Source of the DNA: an uncultured Eubacteriales bacterium
Lineage (GTDB): Bacteria > Bacillota > Clostridia > Peptostreptococcales > Anaerovoracaceae
Reading direction: 5' to 3'
DNA: 64,000 nt
Assembly (NCBI GenBank): GCA_900542295.1
Contig: UQNJ01000002.1
Coordinates: forward strand, 62,001-126,000
In this document: in pieces, positions 1 through 7,228 of the stretch
How the letters are laid out: every line of letters begins with the position of its first letter
How positions within the stretch are numbered: position 1 is the first letter of the stretch
The notes under the pieces: model-generated
The model's database searches: none
Told to the model about the DNA's origin: nothing
What the model saw: only the letters and a program-made list of their open reading frames with translations
Position numbers and translations under genes: made by a program

Positions 1-767
1 GCCTCATTGATTTCTATATTCTCTGTAAGCTTAACATCTTTACCCGCTGCCACTGCCTCAGTAAGCTCGTCTTGAGAATCGACAAGCACAGGATATTTTG
101 CATCCTTATCATAATCCGTACCGAAGCTGTCACTTTCGCTGCTGAGTTGAGTTGCTACCATACTTACTCCGAGATCTATTGACGGAACATTGATGCCGTT
201 GTGATTTGCAACATTTCCCACATCATCAGGCATATAGACAACAAGAGCCATCATTTTACTTTCTTCACCTTTTTTAAGTTCTTTATCTTCTCCTGCATAT
301 CCTGCCGAAAGAGGCGATGAATCTGCTTTTACTGCATCCACTGCCTGACGATTTTCATATACCGTCTCTGTTTCTTTAACTCCGAATTTTATGTATTCCG
401 AAAGCTTAAACTGCTCTCCGTTCACATTTATACCGGCAGTCTCTTGAGCTATATTCATGCCGATCTTATATTTAAGAGCCAGATTTCCGGCATTTTTAAC
501 TTTAAGGTATATTACTTCCGTATATCCCGGTTCCCACAAGGCATTTTCGCCAAAAATCTTTGTATCGCTTTCTACTTCGGTCCAAGTTTCTCCATCCTTG
601 CTGTACATAAGCTTCGCATCAAGATTGCCTGATGCAATTTTATTGTTTTTGTTGGTAACACTGTCAGTAAACCACGCAAATGTCATGCCGACAAGCATCA
701 CTACACACAACATCAGGGAAACAGCGCTTAAAAAAAGGCTCTTTTGAGTGTTACTTTTATTCTTCAT
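1..767 (-). CDS. TasA-like SipW-dependent surface protein (3' end cut by window)
   Basis: Partial: the frame is open to base 1, giving 255 codons of the N-terminal part. The start at 767 follows a TAAGGAGGG ribosome-binding site. The N-terminus is a SipW-type signal: a short basic stretch, a hydrophobic segment, then TFAWFTDSVTNKNNKIASG, matching the camelysin/TasA pattern (hydrophobic core, aromatic-F-S/T-D, N, then AGxLD). The mid part has the TasA-like WEPGYTEVIYLKVKNAGNLALKY strand region (about residues 75-100). The last visible residues (VDSQDELTEAVAAGKDVKLT) match the entry of the beta-helix-like half of its two paralogues at 1665 and 4219. Probable role: exported, wall- or matrix-associated fibre protein. 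It is the sixth gene of the cluster transcribed from 7084. The exact function is inferred from the family only. Confidence 0.8.
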   Translation of the reverse strand, partial: MKNKSNTQKSLFLSAVSLMLCVVMLVGMTFAWFTDSVTNKNNKIASGNLDAKLMYSKDGETWTEVESDTKIFGENALWEPGYTEVIYLKVKNAGNLALKYKIGMNIAQETAGINVNGEQFKLSEYIKFGVKETETVYENRQAVDAVKADSSPLSAGYAGEDKELKKGEESKMMALVVYMPDDVGNVANHNGINVPSIDLGVSMVATQLSSESDSFGTDYDKDAKYPVLVDSQDELTEAVAAGKDVKLTENIEINE

Positions 768-834
768 AATTCCCTCCTTATAAAATATACCTTCATCTAA
801 TTTTGTTTTTCGCAAATCATTCATCAATAAAAAG

Positions 835-1506
835 TTATTTTGAGACATCCGACAACGGTTCTTCCGTTATGTTCTGCTGAATCTCTGCATTTGAATTATC
901 TACATTCGTCTGTTCTTTATGTTCCCCTTCACCGTCAGCCTGAGGCTTATTGACATCTGAGTTCATATTGTCATGCATTTGATTCGAAGCTCCTGAATTA
1001 TCAGAAGCAGTAAAATTATTATCTATACTGCTGTCAGCTGTTATATCAGCATTGCCCGAATAAGTGCCCCATACCGGTATGAATTTATATGTGCCCGACG
1101 AGTTTGGCGTTAGTGTAAAGCTAAGAGCATTGCCTTTACCTATTTGCACAGTTTTAAGTTCTTTTCCGCCGCCGTTCACTATACAGTATCCGCTGGAAGT
1201 GGAAGTGCCTGAGGCTGTGAGAGTTACTTTATATTTTTTCCCTGCGTCTAACGCATATGAGCCGTTAGCTTCTTCAACAGCTGTTCCGCTTTCATCCGTA
1301 ATATTGATATCCAAATCATAATTGGCAGAGCTCAAAGTGCTTTTCGTTTCCACAGATGCAGTAAACCATGCCCATGTAACTCCCATAAGCAAAACCACGC
1401 ACAAAACAATTCCTATCATGGAAGGAATCATAAGCCTTACTATATTGTCATCTACAGTATTTCCCTTTTTCTGAAAAATAGCTTTCTTTCTGTTTGTTAC
1501 TTTCAT
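835..1506 (-). CDS. Divergent SipW-dependent exported protein
   Basis: 223 residues from the ATG at 1506; an ATG three codons upstream (1515) has its GAGG only 2 nt away and is less likely. Residues about 30-50 are a hydrophobic segment ending in VTWAWFTASVETKSTLSSA, which resembles the SipW-cleaved signal of its neighbours but lacks the Asp of FTD. The rest (residues 60-150) is a small Ser/Thr/Gly-rich beta-type domain. The last 60 residues are a low-complexity polar tail rich in Asn, Asp, Gln and Ser. No catalytic motif is visible. Its place between two TasA-like genes and the matching signal suggest a minor component of the same extracellular structure; this is inference. Confidence 0.75.
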   Translation of the reverse strand: MKVTNRKKAIFQKKGNTVDDNIVRLMIPSMIGIVLCVVLLMGVTWAWFTASVETKSTLSSANYDLDINITDESGTAVEEANGSYALDAGKKYKVTLTASGTSTSSGYCIVNGGGKELKTVQIGKGNALSFTLTPNSSGTYKFIPVWGTYSGNADITADSSIDNNFTASDNSGASNQMHDNMNSDVNKPQADGEGEHKEQTNVDNSNAEIQQNITEEPLSDVSK

Positions 1507-1564
1507 GTCTTTCATACCTCATTAAACCAGTATGCTGATTATACTCTCTCGGATTTTATATTTT

Positions 1565-1608
1565 CGGCAATCAAAAGGCACAAATTTTCTTATGCCCTTT
1601 GATTGCCG
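1565..1608. repeat. 44-bp inverted repeat, copy 1
   Basis: Arms CGGCAATCAAAAGGCA and TGCCCTTTGATTGCCG (16 bp, one mismatch) enclose a 12-nt loop. A second copy at 4091-4132 differs at only a few positions, mostly in the arm/loop centre. It lies between the gene ending at 1665 and the start at 1506. Neither strand has a U-run directly after the stem, so it is not a normal intrinsic terminator. Confidence 0.8.
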
Positions 1609-1664
1609 TGGGTCATATATAAGTATAAGACCCTCGACATTACTTTGATAAATATAAATTTCTG

Positions 1665-3332
1665 TTATCCGAAAATAATTGTGGAATTTTCATCAGTACC
1701 ATATACCGGTGGATTTGAACCGTTATATACAGCTGCGAATATCTTGACGTTCGCTCCGTTTCGTGCATACAGATAGTTCGGCGAATATACTCCGCCTCTC
1801 AGCTCAACATTGCCTTTGTCCAGCACTACCGCAGGAGAACCCTCATCATCGGTACCCGTACCAATGATTGCTCCGTTATTGATAGTCAGCAGAGTGTCCA
1901 ACTTGCTTCCATAATTCAGACGAGCTGACTCGATAGTTCCGCCGTTAACTGTAACTTTCTGATTCTGAGCCATATTAAAAGCAACAGGTCCTGCAACACG
2001 ACCATCATTGATAACTATTTCCCCGGCATTTCTGCTGCCGCTAAATGCCGCACTAAACTTGTCGGAGTCATTTTGCACGATTACCTCGCCGCCATTCATC
2101 TGCAAAGTGCTGCCGGCAGACACATTAACCGCACTGTTTCCATTACGGGAAAAGAGTGTACCATCGTTGATAACCACATTACAATTTTTGCCGGCGATAT
2201 TCAAAGCAGTTCCATTATCAGCTGTGATACTTCCTCCGTTCATTTCGAATGTACAGCCCTCATCCAGATATATACCCTGACCATCTTTTGGGGTATTTGT
2301 CTTGGTAATAACAAAATCGCCTCCGTTTATAACCAGCTTCGAACCCTTCTCAACCGAAAACAGACGAGGAGCAGTGTCTGCTGCCGCATAAGTAACGCCG
2401 CCTGTTTCTTTTCCGTCTATTGTTAATGTAGCTCCGTTGTTAACAAGAATCTTCTCTTTTTTAGCCGTACCTACTCCAGTAACATCCAGCTTATGGTTGT
2501 CCAGACGAATAGTGGTATCCTTGTCTATTACCAATGAATCCATTTCATCGGATGCAATAGTAATATCCTGTGTCAGCACCACTGTGCCGCCCGCTGTCAA
2601 TGCCTCACTCAGTTCCTGAGTGCTGTTTACTTTCACAATCGGCCACACTGCCGACTCATCGTAAGTGTTGCCGAAGCTGTCATTCTCTGCCATTGCCTGT
2701 TTTGCAACTACATTGACATCGATTGTTATGCTTCCTTTAGCATATTCGTTTCCTGCCGATTCTTTCATATGTACTGCGAGGGCAAAGTACTGGGTTTCGT
2801 TTTTACTTCCCTTTATTATCTCGTCAAGCGTTCCGTTAGGTGCGGCTGTTACCTCTCCTGCGGCAACATCTCCTGTCTGACCACCTGCCATAGCTTTAAG
2901 ATCAGTCCATGAATTTGTGCCTGCAAGATCAGTCGGCGTTTTGCCGTCAAGAACTGCATACTCAAGAGAACCTGCAAGTCCCGGATTTCCGTCTGTTACA
3001 TTGAGCAATATGTTGTAATTAAACGCAAGGTTTCCTTTATTCTGAACCGCAAGATATACGATTTCAGTCTTACCCGGCTCCCAATTTGATCCGTTGCCGC
3101 CCTCACTGAATATATCGCCCATTCCGTCTGCAATAGAAACATATTTTCCGCTGCCTGTACCGTCTTTATCCATAAGCAAATCAATCTTAAGATTTCCTGC
3201 CTGTATGCGGTTTCCCTTATTTGTAACGCTGTCTGTAAACCACGCAAAAGTAAGTCCCACCAGCATCACCACACACAGAAGCATTGAGATTGCACTCATA
3301 GTCAAGTTTTTCTTGGTGTTTTTTTCATTCAT
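1665..3332 (-). CDS. TasA-like N-terminus with beta-helix-like C-terminal domain
   Basis: 555 residues. The start at 3332 is preferred over an in-frame ATG at 3356 because GAGGAGGGAG lies 5-6 nt upstream of it. Residues 1-40 form a SipW-type signal (LVGLTFAWFTDSVTNKGN). Residues about 45-215 are the TasA/camelysin-like region, with the shared NWEPGKTEIVYLAVQNKGN stretch. From about residue 245 (VNSTQELSEALTAGG) the protein becomes a string of short strands with recurring NGG, NDG and NNG turns, each 20-25 residues apart, as in right-handed parallel beta-helices. No enzyme motif is seen, and the C-terminus has neither a membrane anchor nor a sortase signal. It lies directly downstream of sipW (20-nt gap), fitting a SipW substrate that assembles outside the cell. 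Paralogue of 4219 and of the partial gene at 1. Confidence 0.82.
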   Translation of the reverse strand: MNEKNTKKNLTMSAISMLLCVVMLVGLTFAWFTDSVTNKGNRIQAGNLKIDLLMDKDGTGSGKYVSIADGMGDIFSEGGNGSNWEPGKTEIVYLAVQNKGNLAFNYNILLNVTDGNPGLAGSLEYAVLDGKTPTDLAGTNSWTDLKAMAGGQTGDVAAGEVTAAPNGTLDEIIKGSKNETQYFALAVHMKESAGNEYAKGSITIDVNVVAKQAMAENDSFGNTYDESAVWPIVKVNSTQELSEALTAGGTVVLTQDITIASDEMDSLVIDKDTTIRLDNHKLDVTGVGTAKKEKILVNNGATLTIDGKETGGVTYAAADTAPRLFSVEKGSKLVINGGDFVITKTNTPKDGQGIYLDEGCTFEMNGGSITADNGTALNIAGKNCNVVINDGTLFSRNGNSAVNVSAGSTLQMNGGEVIVQNDSDKFSAAFSGSRNAGEIVINDGRVAGPVAFNMAQNQKVTVNGGTIESARLNYGSKLDTLLTINNGAIIGTGTDDEGSPAVVLDKGNVELRGGVYSPNYLYARNGANVKIFAAVYNGSNPPVYGTDENSTIIFG

Positions 3333-3352
3333 GTTTTCTCCCTCCTCATGAT

Positions 3353-4057
3353 TCATTCTTTTTCATAAGACGATTGGCTTTTCTCATCTATGCCTGCCGA
3401 ACCAAGCTGTTCCTTAAGTCTGTTCAATTCTTCCAACATCCTTTGTGACTCAATCCGCTCCTGTTCAATCATTGCTCGTTCTTTCTTCAAGTCCGCCATC
3501 TGTTCCTTTTTATACTGTCTGAACAAGCGTACGGTATTGACTCCCTGCATAAGTATCAATAAAAGGAATGGCAAAAATATACAAAGTATGTATCCCGGTG
3601 TTGTCTTAAGAAAATAGAAAAACCGTCCGACTCCCGGCAGTGCTTTTTTATATTTTCCTAAAACAAAATTATATGTAACTATATTTTCGTCATCATCACC
3701 TGTGGTAGTCCCGTAGGTTATAAAGCCGGGATTGCCTTCTGCATCTTCAGTCAGTTTTCTTATCTTATGGGTAACTACTTCACCGTAATTTTCGTTTCCG
3801 GTAGACTGATAAGCGATTATATCACCCTCCTGCAATGTTGCCGGGTCTACTTCTTTAACCAATACCAGATCTCCCGCTTCAAAATCAGTTGCACTCATAG
3901 AATCTGACAATACTATAAACGCTCTGTATCCAAATATATTCCTGTCAATATGATCGAACATAGTTACCGATACAATTGTAAATATCATCATTGCCACGGC
4001 AAAAATAAACATCAGCCATACAAAAATATTTTTAAAAATATGTAATGATTTTTTCAT
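3353..4057 (-). CDS. sipW: SipW-type signal peptidase I with C-terminal coiled coil
   Basis: 234 residues from the ATG at 4057 (AGGGAG 8 nt upstream; an upstream in-frame ATG at 4108 lacks such a site). Membrane serine protease of the archaeal/ER type. Residues 9-34 are the N-terminal transmembrane segment; Ser53 in SDSM and His97 in VVTHKI fit the Ser/His pair of the ER class in place of Ser/Lys; the acidic TTGDDDEN segment follows at about 119-125. A second membrane segment spans about 155-172. Unusually, the last 60 residues are a charged, probably coiled-coil tail (KKERAMIEQERIESQRMLEE) predicted to be cytoplasmic. It should process the neighbouring TasA-like proteins. Gene position among five substrates supports this. 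Confidence 0.9.
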   Translation of the reverse strand: MKKSLHIFKNIFVWLMFIFAVAMMIFTIVSVTMFDHIDRNIFGYRAFIVLSDSMSATDFEAGDLVLVKEVDPATLQEGDIIAYQSTGNENYGEVVTHKIRKLTEDAEGNPGFITYGTTTGDDDENIVTYNFVLGKYKKALPGVGRFFYFLKTTPGYILCIFLPFLLLILMQGVNTVRLFRQYKKEQMADLKKERAMIEQERIESQRMLEELNRLKEQLGSAGIDEKSQSSYEKE

Positions 4058-4090
4058 CTGAACACTCCCTGAATGCCTTAATTTATTACC

Positions 4091-4132
4091 GGCAATCAAA
4101 GGGCACAAGTTTTCTTATGCCCTTTGATTGCC
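4091..4132. repeat. Inverted repeat, copy 2
   Basis: Perfect 15-bp arms GGCAATCAAAGGGCA and TGCCCTTTGATTGCC round a 12-nt loop. It is nearly identical to 1565-1608, including the loop (CAAGTTTTCTTA versus CAAATTTTCTTA). It sits between the gene ending at 4219 and sipW. There is no U-run after the stem, so a role in mRNA processing or stability, or a REP-like element, is more likely than termination. Confidence 0.82.
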
Positions 4133-4218
4133 CTTCCCCACAGGACATATCCCGGGGAATAGGGCAAATTGCTGTTTAAATCATAATTTTGATTAAAATG
4201 AGAAAATGTATAGAAACA

Positions 4219-5556
4219 TTAAGCTCCTGTAATCACCCAATTTTCACCGTCATCAGATACAGTGCATCCGGCTCCTATGCTGGTAGGTTTGCTTGAAACT
4301 GCTGTTTTGGCAATAACAATCTTTCCGCCGTTGACTGCATCAAAAAGTTTTCCGTTGGCTCTGATTGAGTCTAAAGCAGTAATTACAATAGTTCCGCCGT
4401 TGGCATAAACAGTAGAACTATTTGCTCCGCTTGTACCATACTTACCGCCTTTAATATAGACCGTAGCACCGCTTTCTGCTGTTACTGCATGTCCCTTATA
4501 ACCTGAAGTTTCGAAAGAGCCCGAATTAAGATAAATAATACTGCCATTACGTGCAGCAACATCTGAATTGCCCATTCCGCTGTCTCCATACTCTCCACCA
4601 TTAACTGTTAATGAGCTGCCTACTCCATCGGCTATAAGTTTGCCTGCAGTATAATTCCACCCTTCTCTTGCCTCTGCATTGATAATCAAAGAACCGCCGT
4701 TTGCCACCGTAAGGTCTGCTCCCACCAAATCCATATTATTTTGATTTAGAGCTTTATCCCCTAAATTCAACGTTACATCGCCGGTTACAGTCATATCTTC
4801 AGTATCTTTAATACTCTCTGTCAGTGTGATATCCACAGGAACACCCGGATTATTCAATGCAGTATCAAGATCAGCTTGGTTGCTAACCGCAACTGAAACC
4901 GGGTATCCGGCATTGGCATCATAATCACTGCCGAAGCTGTCGCTTTCATTCGTATACTGTGTAGCTACAAGCTGTATCGAGAAATCTGCACCGATGGACA
5001 AGCCCTTATAATCATTACCTGCACTTTCCTGCATCTTTAATGCGATAGTAGCAACATCTGCATTACCTCCTGCAAGTATATGTCCTTTTGCAGCATAAGG
5101 GTTATCAAGAACTGATTTCAGTGTGCCTATTTTGTTTGCATCGACTAAATCAGTACGGCCGGTTAACGCCTGACCTCCCTTTATGTAATAAACATCTATT
5201 ACTTCTGCCAATTTGCTTACTTCACCGTTCGGTACAATTTTAATCTCATATTTCAGCGCCAAATTACCTTTGTTGCTGATACGCACATGGCGAGCTTCCG
5301 TATAGCCCGGTTCCCATGCGTCATAATTAAAGATTGCATCTCCGGATGCATCTTTCCATGCTGCTGTATCGAGTGCTTCTTTTCCGTCTGCCCATTCAAA
5401 AGCTACATCCAAGTTTCCCGCTTTAATAATGTTTCCTTTATTTGTAACACTGTCTGTGAACCACGCAAAGGTTAAGCCCACCAGCATTACCAGGCACAAA
5501 GTCAACGATACGATACTTGCTGCCAATTCACGTTTAGTTTTTTTGCTGTCTGTCAC
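4219..5556 (-). CDS. TasA-like N-terminus with beta-helix-like C-terminal domain
   Basis: 445 residues. The start is taken as GTG at 5556 because AAGGAGG stands 8 nt upstream; the in-frame ATG at 5589 would place that site inside the gene. Residues 1-45 are a SipW-type signal (LVGLTFAWFTDSVTNKGN). Residues 45-220 resemble TasA/camelysin and carry AWEPGYTEARHVRISNKGN. From about 225 (VAVSNQADLDTALNNPG) the protein turns into short strands with recurring GGEYG, GGKYG, ANGG and NGG turns, a beta-helix-like layout shared with the paralogue at 1665. No catalytic residues are evident. Likely an exported structural or adhesive protein cleaved by the SipW encoded just downstream. Confidence 0.82.
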   Translation of the reverse strand: MTDSKKTKRELAASIVSLTLCLVMLVGLTFAWFTDSVTNKGNIIKAGNLDVAFEWADGKEALDTAAWKDASGDAIFNYDAWEPGYTEARHVRISNKGNLALKYEIKIVPNGEVSKLAEVIDVYYIKGGQALTGRTDLVDANKIGTLKSVLDNPYAAKGHILAGGNADVATIALKMQESAGNDYKGLSIGADFSIQLVATQYTNESDSFGSDYDANAGYPVSVAVSNQADLDTALNNPGVPVDITLTESIKDTEDMTVTGDVTLNLGDKALNQNNMDLVGADLTVANGGSLIINAEAREGWNYTAGKLIADGVGSSLTVNGGEYGDSGMGNSDVAARNGSIIYLNSGSFETSGYKGHAVTAESGATVYIKGGKYGTSGANSSTVYANGGTIVITALDSIRANGKLFDAVNGGKIVIAKTAVSSKPTSIGAGCTVSDDGENWVITGA

Positions 5557-5663
5557 GATCTTTTCCTCCTTACTGTAAAATTCAATCATTTATGTAACTG
5601 CGAACATTCGCATATACATCTGTTTAAAAGAAATTTTAATATGGATTTGAAACAATCTTACCT

Positions 5664-6212
5664 TCAGTCAAACAATCTGTTCGGATTATTCTTTGTCTGT
5701 ACAGCATCAGCACTCATATTGAACTCAAGATAAGCATTTTGAGTTTCGTTACCTGAATTCTCAGGGAAACTGAAGATAATGGTCATTTGGCGCCGTTCGC
5801 CTTCTTTTAAAATTTCTTCATCTGACTCAATTTCATCTCTCGTCATATCTGCGGCTTTACCGCTGTACACTACTCTCTCTCCATCCTTAAGGGTTATATC
5901 AAGGACTTCTGCAAGATCACCTTTTACATTTTCAAAATAGACTTTGTAATATACATCCCATGTGCCCTCGTTTTCTATAAAGAAGTCCTTCTGAACACTC
6001 ATGCCCGGCTCGAACAGGAAATCTTCTTCCTCTATTACGGGATTTCCGTCATTAAGATTTATTTTTATACTTCCTGTCTTAAAACTGTTGTCATCAACCT
6101 TTACCATTGAATAAAGCAGCGCAAAAGTTGTAATACAAAGAGCTATTGCCAATACGACAATAATAAGCACATTAAGAATTAACTTTTTTCTTTTATCTGA
6201 ACTGCTATTCAT
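5664..6212 (-). CDS. Small TasA/camelysin-like exported protein
   Basis: 182 residues. A basic N-terminus (SSSDKRKKL) is followed by one hydrophobic segment (residues 12-34, ending ITTFALLYSM). Then comes a compact beta-rich domain that follows the TasA layout: NSFKTGSIKINLNDG (like the AGTLDL region), FEPGMSVQKDFFIENEG, then strands to the end (SGNETQNAYLEFNMSADA). The usual FTD/FSD after the signal is replaced by LYSMVKVDD, so cleavage by SipW is uncertain and the protein may stay membrane-bound. Its start overlaps the end of the upstream gene by 8 bp, showing translational coupling. It could be a minor or anchoring subunit for the larger paralogues. Confidence 0.75.
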   Translation of the reverse strand: MNSSSDKRKKLILNVLIIVVLAIALCITTFALLYSMVKVDDNSFKTGSIKINLNDGNPVIEEEDFLFEPGMSVQKDFFIENEGTWDVYYKVYFENVKGDLAEVLDITLKDGERVVYSGKAADMTRDEIESDEEILKEGERRQMTIIFSFPENSGNETQNAYLEFNMSADAVQTKNNPNRLFD

Positions 6213-7014
6213 GGCATTCCCCTCCCTTTTTCTTATAAACTATTACAAGGGAAAGCATAAGTGCTATATCCGCTATCAAAATCCAAAGTATAATATCGGT
6301 TTTGTCCTCTGTCTTCGGAGGTTTAACAAGGCTTCCGTCATCTTTTACATACCATTTGAAGTCTGCCTTCAGCAAAGCATTCTGATATTCATTGCCTACC
6401 GATTGATCAAGAGACACATCTATGCGGAATCTCACGGTCGTCTGCTCGTCAGCTTCTGCTTTAAGCAGTTTAGAGACCTCTTCACCGTCTGCAAGTGCAA
6501 ACGGCTTGTCCATAAGCACTGAACCTGTACTTTCTTCTATGAGTTTGATATTAAGCACATCAGCTAAGTTCTTTATTTGCTCGGTCACATCTGCATCAAA
6601 AAACAACTCGATGTCATTCTTATGATACACCTTAATTTCAAAAGATTTGCTCACAGTGTCTCCCGGAAACATATTTCTTACTTCAAACTTTGTATTGTCA
6701 TCCGTCTTGCTTTGGTGAAACTCAAGCTTTACTGCTTCTTTCACCTCATCCTGTTCATTTGCTCCATTGTTTCCCGACACTTGAGTCTGGGCTGAATCAT
6801 CTGCAGTTACTTCTCCCTCATTCTCCCCGGTTACAACATTTTCACCTATAGTGTTCCCGGGTGCAGTTGATGTGGACGGCTCATCAGATAAATTCTTTAG
6901 ATACAAATATCTTGCTGCCAATCCTATACCGCTTATGAGCAAAAGAACTATCAGTATGATAATTACCTTCTTCATCTTATTTGTTTCAGCTTTATTAGCG
7001 GTCTGATTGTCCAT
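6205..7014 (-). CDS. Bitopic surface protein with C-terminal anchor-like signal
   Basis: 269 residues from the ATG at 7014 (GGTGGGTA 8-9 nt upstream; the longer frame to 7071 would run through the promoter). One hydrophobic segment lies near the N-terminus (residues 16-34). A Thr/Ser/Glu/Asn-rich linker spans about 38-90. A beta domain with NMFPGDTVSKSFEIKV and GNEYQNALLKADFKW strands follows, as in the TasA relatives. The C-terminus has PPKTED, a 20-residue hydrophobic stretch and YKKKGGE, which resembles a sortase signal with the LPxTG box degenerated. First gene of the cluster, directly behind the G9 promoter. A paralogous C-terminus with SKTGD occurs at 63545. Likely a cell-surface base or anchor for the fibre proteins; inferred. 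Confidence 0.75.
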   Translation of the reverse strand: MDNQTANKAETNKMKKVIIILIVLLLISGIGLAARYLYLKNLSDEPSTSTAPGNTIGENVVTGENEGEVTADDSAQTQVSGNNGANEQDEVKEAVKLEFHQSKTDDNTKFEVRNMFPGDTVSKSFEIKVYHKNDIELFFDADVTEQIKNLADVLNIKLIEESTGSVLMDKPFALADGEEVSKLLKAEADEQTTVRFRIDVSLDQSVGNEYQNALLKADFKWYVKDDGSLVKPPKTEDKTDIILWILIADIALMLSLVIVYKKKGGECHE

Positions 7015-7054
7015 AACATATACCCACCGTTCATATAGTATTATTATTACTTTT

Positions 7055-7084
7055 AATATACCCCCCCCCATAAAGATTTGTCAA
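7055..7084 (-). promoter_or_regulatory. Sigma-A promoter with a G9 tract in the spacer
   Basis: Read on the minus strand: -35 TTGACA (7084-7079), an 18-nt spacer of AATCTTTAT plus nine G, and -10 TATATT (7060-7055). Transcription would start near 7048, about 35 nt before the first SipW-cluster gene. One G fewer would give the optimal 17-nt spacing. AT-rich DNA (7085-7184) lies upstream and could act as an UP element. Confidence 0.85.
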
Positions 7085-7184
7085 CTACTATAATCAAATT
7101 ATTTCAATTTAAATTAATAAATTATATAATTTACCGATTCTAATGGAGGCAGATCAGACAGATTCAACAATATAATAGTAAAAA

Positions 7185-7211
7185 ACCCGCAAGAATTACA
7201 GTCTTGCGGGT
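7185..7211 (-). terminator. Intrinsic terminator of the PFOR-Nfn operon
   Basis: Minus strand: ACCCGCAAGA, 7-nt loop, TCTTGCGGGT, then TTTTT. Perfect 10-bp stem, 17 nt after the nfnB stop. Confidence 0.93.
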
Positions 7212-7228
7212 CTTTCAAAGAAACTCTG

